A DNA stretch of 8,183 bases from an uncultured Collinsella sp. (lineage in GTDB: Bacteria; Actinomycetota; Coriobacteriia; Coriobacteriales; Coriobacteriaceae), in assembly GCA_902496005.1 (NCBI GenBank), contig CABUZI010000076.1:1-8183 (forward strand), in the 5' to 3' direction. Made by a program: the position numbers and the translations under genes. Position 1 is the stretch's first letter, and every line of letters starts with the position of its first letter. Under the pieces are notes generated by a model, which saw only the letters and a program-made list of their open reading frames with translations, was not told the origin of the DNA and ran no database searches. Below, piece after piece: positions 1 to 5,103 of this stretch.

Positions 1-90
1 CACTTAATGTGCTTTCCGTCTTGCGCAGGACTGTAGAGCAGCAAACTTAACCCGCGCCCGCCGGCCCCGGAGACCCTCCCAGAGGGATCG

Positions 91-142
91 AAAAATTTTT
101 TCAAAAAAGTTGTTGCGCGCCGGACAGACTTCTGTGTATACT
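91..142 (+). promoter_or_regulatory. tRNA-Asp promoter with UP-like A/T tract
   Basis: A -10 hexamer TATACT lies at 137-142. A -35-like TTGCGC lies at 113-118, giving an 18-bp spacer; TTGTTG at 110-115 would leave 21 bp and is less likely. Just upstream, 91-108 is almost pure A and T tracts, in the position expected for an UP element of a stable-RNA promoter. Transcription would start near 149, leaving about 40 nt of 5' leader to be removed by RNase P. The hexamers and A/T tract are seen; promoter function is inferred from their spacing and position before a tRNA gene. Confidence 0.6.
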
Positions 143-188
143 AATCCCCGCAGCGCACGCGAGCGGAAACAAACGCGAACGTCTGCCT

Positions 189-266
<78 letters not shown>

Positions 267-274
267 ACGCAATT

Positions 275-302
275 AAAGCCACGTCTTCGGACGTGGCTTT
301 TT
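275..302 (+). terminator. Intrinsic terminator of tRNA-Asp
   Basis: An 11-bp perfect stem, AAAGCCACGTC (275-285) with GACGTGGCTTT (290-300), closes on a TTCG tetraloop (286-289) and runs into T residues to 302. It begins 9 nt after the tRNA CCA end, so it ends the tRNA transcript. The A-run on the 5' arm could help termination on the opposite strand as well. Confidence 0.92.
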
Positions 303-619
303 GCGTTTAATGGGATATTGATCCACGCCCTAATATCTAAAACCACATCTCTCCAAATCTCATCTCCCATTCGCGAATAAAGCCCAACTGATATATATGT
401 TCAAACAAGGCGTTTGTTGCACAACACCTGTTTAATGGGGTAGGGGGTTAGGTTATACTAAGTTTCACTGTAGGCCGGTATTGATGTAATCAGCTTCAGG
501 CTCGGCATCCAGTGGACACCCGATTTGCTATTTGGCTGTCCTGACGTTCGTTTGGCGTCTCGACGTAAGCTCGGCCCCGGAGCCCGTTCGAGCTGTTCCT
601 ATTCCTTGAAAGGGGAAAA
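303..619 (+). promoter_or_regulatory. Gene-free region: candidate promoter and leader of the Rrf2-type gene
   Basis: No convincing gene is present. A -10 hexamer TATACT lies at 454-459, with TTTAAT (431-436) as a weak -35 at 17-bp spacing. Transcription would start near 466, giving a leader of about 150 nt. Just upstream of the -35 sits an inverted repeat, TGTTG-CA-CAACA (415-426), overlapping a second, CAAAC-N5-GTTTG (402-416); either could be an operator. Within the leader, GGACA (514-518) can pair with TGTCC (537-541), and the GC-rich stretch 569-595 can fold on itself (AGCTCG with CGAGCT). A Shine-Dalgarno AAAGGGG (609-615) ends the region. I recognise no known riboswitch. The hexamers and repeats are seen; their roles are inferred. 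Confidence 0.45.
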
Positions 620-1105
620 ATGGACATATCGAGAAAGACTGACTATGCCCTTCGCATGCTTGCGATGCTTGCCGAGGAGCCGGAGCGGTTGCTTTCTGTT
701 CGCACTGCCGCCGAAGAGGTCAACGTGCCCTATTCGTTCGCGCGTTCGATCCAGCATGGCTTGGTTCAGGCTGGCATCGTGGAGAGCCTGCGTGGCGCCC
801 ATGGCGGCATGCGTCTTAAAGTCAGTCCGGACGACGTCACCATTCGTCAGGTCGTCGAGGCCGTTCAGGGCCCCATGGTTATGAACGACTGCACTGCGCC
901 GGATGGCGACTGTGCGCGCATGGGCACGTGCTGCTATCATCCCCTGTGGGCCGGAGCCCAGGCGCTGATGCGCGACTATCTCGATTCCGTTTCGCTCGAC
1001 GATATCGTCTCCCATCGCCAGTTTCCGGCTGTCGATCCCAAGTTCGCCGACCGCGATGCGTTTCCCGAGTACGCCGCCTGCGCGTATGCTTGCCGGGAGG
1101 AATAG
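620..1105 (+). CDS. Rrf2-family transcriptional regulator, IscR-like cysteine set
   Basis: A 161-residue protein of normal Rrf2 length. It starts at ATG 620, 4 nt after the Shine-Dalgarno AAAGGGG. The N-terminus MDISRKTDYALRMLAMLAE is a classic Rrf2 opening. A winged helix-turn-helix covers about residues 10-70, with the recognition region near 26-50 and the wing SLRGAHGGMRL at 56-66. A dimerisation helix and Cys-rich loop follow: C91, C98, C104 with C105, then H107. The C-x6-C-x5-C-x2-H spacing is close to the IscR ligand set, so an Fe-S cluster is plausible, with redox, iron or NO sensing. Two further cysteines, C154 and C158, lie at the C-terminus. It probably binds DNA as a dimer. The glycosylase gene follows after 21 nt, suggesting one operon. 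Family assignment is firm; the ligand, signal and target genes are inferred, so I give no symbol. Confidence 0.92.
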   Translation: MDISRKTDYALRMLAMLAEEPERLLSVRTAAEEVNVPYSFARSIQHGLVQAGIVESLRGAHGGMRLKVSPDDVTIRQVVEAVQGPMVMNDCTAPDGDCARMGTCCYHPLWAGAQALMRDYLDSVSLDDIVSHRQFPAVDPKFADRDAFPEYAACAYACREE

Positions 1106-1126
1106 CGCCGCATAAGGAGCATTGCC

Positions 1127-2032
1127 ATGATTCAGGACCCCTTTCGTTCGATGATTCGTTCGGAAGGGGTTCTGCGTTATCGCGACCTTCCGTGGCGCCG
1201 CACGCGCGACCCGTATATTATCTGGCTCTCCGAGGTCATGCTGCAGCAGACGCAGGTGCCGCGCGTGGAGACGCGTATGCCGGCGTGGCTCGATCGCTTC
1301 CCGACTGTCCAAGCGCTTGCTCAGGCCGCCCCTTCCGATGTCTTGGACGCGTGGCAGGGGATGGGCTACAATCGCCGCGCCCTGGCGCTTCACAGGGCTG
1401 CACAGTGCGTTGTGGAGGACTGGGACGGGGAGTTTCCGCGCGAGACGCACGATCTGGTCGCGCTGCCCGGCATTGGCCCGGCAACGGCGCAGGGCATCCG
1501 TTCGTTTGCATTCGATCTTCCGGGCGTGTATCTGGAGACCAATGTGCGCACGGTCTTTTTGCATCATTTCTTTCCCGATGTGCCGGCCGTTCCCGATCGC
1601 GAGCTGGTGCCGCTGATTCAAGCCGCCTGTCCGGCGGCCCCTGGTGCGGTGGCGGATGAGATTGCGCCCTTTGCCGCGCCTCAAGACGATGCCGACACGC
1701 CGCGCGCGTGGTATTACGCGTTGCTGGATTACGGCGCGTATCTTAAAAAGACGCTTCCCAATCCGTCCAGGCGGTCGGCGAGTTATAGTCGTCAGTCCAA
1801 GTTTGAGGGCTCGCGTCGCCAAAAGCGCGCCCACATTGTGCGCATGCTGCTGGCAGCGCGCGATGGGCAGCCGGCAGGTATTACGCTCGATGAAGCCGTT
1901 GCAGGCGTTAACGAGATGGAGACGGCGGCCGGCCGAGAGCCGGTCGAGCGCGAACTGGTCGCAAACATTCTTGCCGATCTGGAGCGCGAGGGCTTTTGCC
2001 GCTCCGAGGGCGATCGTTGGCTGAGTGTATAG
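1127..2032 (+). CDS. mutY: MutY-type A/G-specific adenine DNA glycosylase, clusterless short form
   Basis: A 301-residue HhH-GPD superfamily protein. MutY removes adenine mispaired with 8-oxoguanine during base-excision repair. The start is ATG 1127, 7 nt after AAGGAG. LPWR (21-24) and WLSEVMLQQTQV (33-44) match MutY; E36 is the catalytic Glu. GMGYNRRA (78-85) and the hairpin LPGIGPATA (113-121) also fit. Three departures stand out. The usual LDGN catalytic Asp position reads LETN, so E137 replaces Asp. The four Fe-S cysteines after the GPD core are absent; the region around 205-235 reads YLKKTLPNPSRRSASYSRQS and only C94, C168 and C291 exist in the protein. The NUDIX-like 8-oxoG-reading domain is also missing, replaced by about 65 residues (236-301) that look like a small winged helix. 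It therefore belongs to a divergent clusterless branch. The superfamily is certain, but substrate choice is not, so mutY is a best-fit symbol. It is probably cotranscribed with the Rrf2-type gene. Confidence 0.85.
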   Translation: MIQDPFRSMIRSEGVLRYRDLPWRRTRDPYIIWLSEVMLQQTQVPRVETRMPAWLDRFPTVQALAQAAPSDVLDAWQGMGYNRRALALHRAAQCVVEDWDGEFPRETHDLVALPGIGPATAQGIRSFAFDLPGVYLETNVRTVFLHHFFPDVPAVPDRELVPLIQAACPAAPGAVADEIAPFAAPQDDADTPRAWYYALLDYGAYLKKTLPNPSRRSASYSRQSKFEGSRRQKRAHIVRMLLAARDGQPAGITLDEAVAGVNEMETAAGREPVERELVANILADLEREGFCRSEGDRWLSV

Positions 2033-2146
2033 CTCGCTCAAATCTGAAGAACAGGATTGTAAGGTTTAGATTCTCGGCATGAGGGCATCCTAAAGACAAG
2101 ACCGCTCAAAGCCTATGGGCGGCATGTGTTGAAGGGAAGTACACCT

Positions 2147-2686
2147 ATGGATTTTGAGAACTCTCAGACCAAGAAGAACCTCGAGACTGCTTTTGCCGGT
2201 GAGTCCCAGGCACACACCAAGTATCGCTACTATGCATCCAAGGCCAAAAAGGACGGCTACGTTCAGATCTCGAACATCTTTGCCGAGACGGCGGGCAACG
2301 AGTCCGAGCACGCCAAGCTGTGGTTTAAGTATCTGCACGACGGCGCCGTTCCGGGCACTCTGGACAACCTGCGCGACGCCGCTGCGGGCGAGAACTACGA
2401 GTGGACCACGATGTACGACGAGTTCGCCAAGACCGCCGAGGAGGAGGGCTTTGCCGAGATCGCCGAGAAGTTCCGTGGCGTCGGTGCCGTGGAGAAGGCC
2501 CACGAGGAGCGCTACAACAAACTCGTCGAGCGCATCGAGTCGGGCGAGGTGTTTGAGCGCGAGGGCGTAAAGGTGTGGAAGTGCCTGAACTGCGGGCACC
2601 TGCACGTTGGTGCTGAGGCGCCTGAGGTGTGCCCGGTGTGTAACCACCCGAAGGCGTACTTTGAGGAGCAGGTGGTGAACTACTAG
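2147..2686 (+). CDS. rbr: Rubrerythrin
   Basis: A 179-residue non-haem iron protein that reduces hydrogen peroxide in the cytoplasm of anaerobes, using electrons passed through its rubredoxin centre. The N-terminal ferritin-like four-helix domain carries the diiron motifs: E19 in AGESQAHTKYRYYA, E52 and H55 in NESEH, E82/E85 in ENYEW, and E116 with H119/E120 in VEKAHEERY. The C-terminal rubredoxin-like domain has C146-x2-C149 and C162-x2-C165, separated by 12 residues. Length and domain order are those of classical rubrerythrin. The frame is open from a GTG at 2126, but ATG 2147 is chosen because AAGGGA (2132-2137) sits 9 nt upstream and MDFENSQTKKNLETAFAGES is the typical family start. It is 114 nt from the glycosylase gene and probably has its own promoter, though I found no clear hexamers. 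A hairpin-terminator repeat begins 22 nt after the stop. Confidence 0.96.
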   Translation: MDFENSQTKKNLETAFAGESQAHTKYRYYASKAKKDGYVQISNIFAETAGNESEHAKLWFKYLHDGAVPGTLDNLRDAAAGENYEWTTMYDEFAKTAEEEGFAEIAEKFRGVGAVEKAHEERYNKLVERIESGEVFEREGVKVWKCLNCGHLHVGAEAPEVCPVCNHPKAYFEEQVVNY

Positions 2687-2708
2687 CGCGTGGCGCTGGC
2701 GTGAGCTG

Positions 2709-2880
2709 GGCCGGGAGGGCCGGATTACCTTCCCTCCTCGCTCACGGCTTCGCAGGGTCGCGTTGAGGGAAGGTAATCCGGCCCTCCCGGCCGGCTTCGG
2801 GTCGTCGCGTGCTCGTTACTGAAAAGCTGATTAGAAGTTTGTGTGCCGCCCCTTTTGGGGCGGCACGTTTTTGTATGGGG
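2709..2880 (+). repeat. Composite hairpin-terminator repeat, copy 1
   Basis: The first part is a perfect 28-bp inverted repeat, arms 2709-2736 and 2765-2792, around a 28-nt loop (2737-2764). The second part is an 88-nt tail (2793-2880) that matches copy 2 (3705-3792) at 87 of 88 positions and contains an intrinsic terminator. The loop core is also shared with copy 2, differing by T/C at one internal position. The motif CGGCTTCG occurs in the loop (2745-2752) and again at the start of the tail (2792-2799), a partial internal duplication. The upstream edge is sharp at the arm: nothing before it matches copy 2. No ORF of its own is evident. The structure is seen; origin and function are unknown. 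Confidence 0.9.
2843..2872 (+). terminator. Intrinsic terminator in repeat copy 1
   Basis: A 10-bp perfect stem GTGCCGCCCC/GGGGCGGCAC (2843-2852/2857-2866) with a TTTT loop is followed by G and five T residues (2868-2872). It would end the rubrerythrin transcript. There is no T-run on the opposite strand, so it acts in one direction. Confidence 0.93.
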
Positions 2881-2910
2881 ACTGGTTGGGACGGCACCGT
2901 TCATGGGTGG

Positions 2911-2918
2911 GGTACACT
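2911..2918 (+). promoter_or_regulatory. Candidate -10 for the four-TM membrane protein gene
   Basis: TACACT at 2913-2918, preceded by GG, resembles the TATACT -10 boxes at 137-142 and 454-459. It lies between a terminator and the next gene, where a promoter is needed. No good -35 is present: TTGGGA at 2886-2891 would leave a 21-bp spacer. This is a weak call made mostly from context. Confidence 0.3.
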
Positions 2919-2964
2919 GGGTAGCGACTTTTAGTTTATCTACTACCTGATGGGGTGTTTTTGT

Positions 2965-3597
2965 ATGGGTAAGAAATCTCGGGCTCGGGTGGCTGCGGCG
3001 GGGACTCGCAAGGATCCTGGTCGTCGGGTTCCTGAGGGCAAAAAGGCCGATCGTGCCGAGAAGGACAAGAAGGTTGGGGCACATGCTCATCCTGCGTGGG
3101 CGCCCCATTTGAATTCGGCGAGTGAGGACCTGACTGCCAAGCTGTTTACGATGGTCGAGGTCATTTTGGGCGTGGTGCCTGTGGTGGTCATTGGCCTGTT
3201 CCTGGCCTCTAAGGATGCCACGAGCGTGGATAAGCTCACCGATGTCTTTTCTCAGGACCCCTCGATGGTGGTTGTGTTTATCTCTGCGTGTCTGCAGCCG
3301 TTTGTGGCGTACATGCTGTACATGATTTATCGCAAATACTGCGAGGGCGATGCGGGCTTTGCCGCCGGAAACCTGATTGGCCTTTTGTGCTCCGAGATCT
3401 TGCTGCTCAATATTCCCGGCGTCATCGGCATGGGTATCTTGTTGTGGCGTGTTTGGCGCAACGTTGCCCCGCACTTTGAGAGCTGGCTATTTGAGCGCCG
3501 TGCAATGGGTGTGCTGGCAGACATCGCGGGCTCGCTCGTGATTCTAGCCTTGGCGTTTATGTGCGCCACCGCCGCCCGAGGTCTCGCGGGCATGTAA
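2965..3597 (+). CDS. Unrecognised membrane protein with four predicted helices
   Basis: A 210-residue protein of no family I recognise. Residues 1-50 are hydrophilic and rich in Lys, Arg and Ala (MGKKSRARVAAAGTRKDPGR at the start), probably a cytoplasmic basic tail. Four hydrophobic segments follow at about 61-81, 101-122, 136-163 and 183-205. The loop between the second and third segments holds YRKYCEGDAG, and the third ends in LLWRVWRN. ATG 2965 is preferred over the in-frame ATG 2950 because GGGG (2952-2955) lies 9 nt before 2965 and nothing like a ribosome site precedes 2950. The gene sits alone between two direct copies of the hairpin-terminator repeat, so it is probably monocistronic. 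Codon use matches the neighbouring chromosomal genes, which supports it as real. The topology is inferred from hydrophobicity by eye. Confidence 0.8.
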   Translation: MGKKSRARVAAAGTRKDPGRRVPEGKKADRAEKDKKVGAHAHPAWAPHLNSASEDLTAKLFTMVEVILGVVPVVVIGLFLASKDATSVDKLTDVFSQDPSMVVVFISACLQPFVAYMLYMIYRKYCEGDAGFAAGNLIGLLCSEILLLNIPGVIGMGILLWRVWRNVAPHFESWLFERRAMGVLADIAGSLVILALAFMCATAARGLAGM

Positions 3598-3616
3598 AGC
3601 TGCCTTCACCGACTGC

Positions 3617-3792
3617 GGAGCACAGGGCGGGGAAACACCTTTCCCTCTCGCTCACGGCTCCGCAGGGTCGCGCGAGGCAAAGGTATTTCCCCGCCCTGCG
3701 CTCCGGCTTCGGGTCGTCGCGTGCTCGCTACTGAAAAGCTGATTAGAAGTTTGTGTGCCGCCCCTTTTGGGGCGGCACGTTTTTGTATGGGG
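3617..3792 (+). repeat. Composite hairpin-terminator repeat, copy 2
   Basis: Inverted arms at 3617-3647 and 3674-3704 pair at 28 of 31 positions around a 26-nt loop (3648-3673), followed by the 88-nt conserved tail (3705-3792). The arms differ strongly from copy 1 in their outer halves, with only the inner ACCTT/CCCTC-type portion alike, yet remain self-complementary. Loop and tail are almost identical to copy 1. Direct orientation relative to copy 1 places the 210-residue membrane protein gene between the two. The arm begins 19 nt after that gene's stop, much as copy 1 begins 22 nt after rubrerythrin's stop. Confidence 0.9.
3755..3784 (+). terminator. Intrinsic terminator in repeat copy 2
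   Basis: Identical to the terminator of copy 1: a 10-bp stem GTGCCGCCCC/GGGGCGGCAC with a TTTT loop and five terminal T residues (3780-3784). It would end transcription of the membrane protein gene upstream. Confidence 0.93.
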
Positions 3793-4037
3793 TCCCGGTC
3801 TTCACAATTTCCGTCAAGCTTTTGGTTAGGTTTTGGTCGGATGGCGCAAGAGCGGAAGGGCAAAAGATTGCTGGCGAAAAAAGCTCAAAGAAAGTGCTGG
3901 CAGGGGAGTTGTTGGGCTTTTCGACAGTTTTTTGTTAAAAGAAACTTTGCGGCTATTGCTACGGATTGCGTTGCCGCAGTCGTGGCGATGCTAGATGCTG
4001 GGCGCAAGCGTCAAATGCTCTGATTGAGGAGGCCGGC
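3793..4037 (+). other. Intergenic stretch with no recognised gene
   Basis: This lies between repeat copy 2 and the next start codon. Short frames here run into the repeat and lack ribosome sites, so I call no gene. The centre (3877-3940) is richer in A and T runs than its surroundings. AAAAGCTC (3879-3886) can pair with GGGCTTTT (3914-3921), with six T residues at 3928-3933, but the 27-nt loop and the gap before the T-run make a terminator doubtful. No convincing promoter was found, although the gene at 4038 needs one. Confidence 0.5.
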
Positions 4038-4448
4038 ATGGACCTGTTTCTTGAGACTCCGCAGCAACAAGCCGAGCGTATGTTGCGCCAGCAGCAACGG
4101 CTTATGGAGATGCAAATGCAAGGGGCGGCCGTCCGGTCTCCTGCGCAAAACGCTGCGCCTGCGGGCGAGGCGGCCCCAGAGGCCTATTCCGTACAGCAAG
4201 ATTCATATGCCCAGGAGCTTGCGTTCGACAAGCGTCGTGCGCGTCGCCGTCGCTGGGCCCAGCGCCTGCGTACGCTGGCGATGATCGTGCTGATCCCGTT
4301 GGGGCTCGCGGCAATCTTCTTGGCTTCATATGCCCTCACATGCATTCTCAACGGCGCCTCGCCCAGCGAGGTGCTTGAGCACTTGGCAGCTCTCGGCCAG
4401 CGCCTGGGCGATGTCGTAACAGCCGTCCGCGCCGGCTGGGAGAGTTAA
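4038..4448 (+). CDS. Small single-span membrane protein, function unknown
   Basis: A 136-residue protein of no family I recognise. The start at ATG 4038 is fixed by a strong Shine-Dalgarno GAGGAGG (4026-4032) 5 nt upstream. Residues 8-28 (PQQQAERMLRQQQRLMEMQM) are Gln- and Met-rich and likely helical or coiled-coil. Residues 30-60 are Ala/Pro-rich and probably disordered. A basic cluster, KRRARRRR (65-72), precedes one hydrophobic helix at about 79-104. By the positive-inside rule the N-terminus should be cytoplasmic. A short amphipathic C-terminal segment follows (108-136). It stands alone: a terminator lies upstream and an AT-rich gap downstream. The reading frame and ribosome site support a real gene; function cannot be inferred. 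Confidence 0.75.
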   Translation: MDLFLETPQQQAERMLRQQQRLMEMQMQGAAVRSPAQNAAPAGEAAPEAYSVQQDSYAQELAFDKRRARRRRWAQRLRTLAMIVLIPLGLAAIFLASYALTCILNGASPSEVLEHLAALGQRLGDVVTAVRAGWES

Positions 4449-4513
4449 TGCTTATCACATTGGGACTTCTAGGGTGTAGGGATTATCACTACGAATAGAA
4501 TTCTTGCATCCTA

Positions 4514-4559
4514 TTGGTCCTGTCGTGCGACTGAATAGTATTATTGAAGATAAATAATA
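4514..4559 (+). promoter_or_regulatory. Candidate promoter and operator of the nucleotidyltransferase/HTH pair
   Basis: TTGGTC (4514-4519) and TAGTAT (4536-4541) form a possible -35/-10 pair with a 16-bp spacer. A perfect 7-bp inverted repeat, TATTATT (4539-4545) and AATAATA (4553-4559) with a 7-nt spacer, overlaps the -10 and the likely start point. That is where an autorepressor would bind. The downstream pair encodes an HTH protein, so autoregulation is a reasonable but untested inference. The AT-rich base composition makes a chance repeat possible. Confidence 0.4.
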
Positions 4560-4572
4560 ATAGGATTTTGCT

Positions 4573-5103
4573 ATGCATAAGCAGGATTTAGAGCAGACTC
4601 TTTTGGGCATTGACGAAGAGGCGGAGCTGGAAATAGGTCCAAGAGACGATAGACCGAGCGTTGTATTGGTGGGAGGGAGCGCCTTCATGCTTAACGATGT
4701 GACGAATCGGTCGGTTACACATGACATTGATGTGTTTGAGGCAGACAGGTGCCTCCGCGAGATCATAGCTCGATACCCCGAGGTGAATGGTATGGCGGTG
4801 GCATATTGTAATCAGATGCCATTCAATTAAGAAGATCGTTTGATTCCCTTGGATATTGGGGCGCGTTTTATCAGGTACTTTACGCCATCCTTGGAGGACC
4901 TGGCGGTAATGAAGCTCTATGCCTACCGTCCGAACGACATTGTCGATCTTCATAGCCAGGCATTCGTCGACCGACTTGATTGGGGACTGCTCGAACGGCT
5001 TATATTCGACGAGGGCGAGGCGCTGGCGTCGTCGCCTTCGGAGCGGAGTTATCAAGAGATGGTCTGCGCATACAGGCAATACAAAAAGGAGGTGCTCGGT
5101 TGA
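4573..5103 (+). pseudogene. AbiEii/DUF6036-like nucleotidyltransferase gene with an in-frame stop
   Basis: Two open segments, 4573-4830 and 4831-5103, are in the same frame and separated by one TAA at 4828-4830. Reading through gives a 176-position protein that is continuous in family character: GGSAF (34-38) and HDIDVF (50-55, Asp at 51 and 53) form the nucleotidyltransferase core. The stretch QMPFN-stop-EDRLIPL follows, then SLEDLAVMKLYAYRPNDIVDL, the Lys- and Asp-bearing C-terminal motif of AbiEii/DUF6036-type proteins. The stop most likely replaced a Tyr codon (TAT or TAC) by one base. ATG 4573 has AGGA (4562-4565) 7 nt upstream. The 85-residue product would keep the metal-binding Asp pair but lose the second half. 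Restart at TTG 4840 lacks a good ribosome site. Family members act as toxins or defence nucleotidyltransferases. A sequencing error or programmed readthrough are alternatives. Family assignment is from motif memory. Confidence 0.75.

Noticed and set aside
74..101. Possible terminator of an upstream transcript: CCCTC/GAGGG with T-run 96-101
   Set aside because: The stem is only 5 bp with a 3-nt loop, and 9 bases separate it from the T-run. The A/T tract is better explained as an UP-like element of the tRNA promoter.
599..2041. 480-codon minus-strand open frame opposite the Rrf2 and glycosylase genes
   Set aside because: It is a GC-rich antisense shadow spanning two clearly recognised plus-strand genes; its translation resembles no family and is Arg/His/Ala-biased.
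4452..4489. Direct repeat TTATCAC at 4452-4458 and 4483-4489, as a possible insertion scar or operator
   Set aside because: Seven bases is too short in an AT-rich stretch, and no matching copy was found at the other end of the nucleotidyltransferase/HTH cassette.
4840..5103. Separate 87-residue gene starting at TTG 4840
   Set aside because: It is in the same frame as the upstream segment, has no good ribosome site, and carries the C-terminal half of the nucleotidyltransferase motifs, so it is read as the second half of a broken gene.
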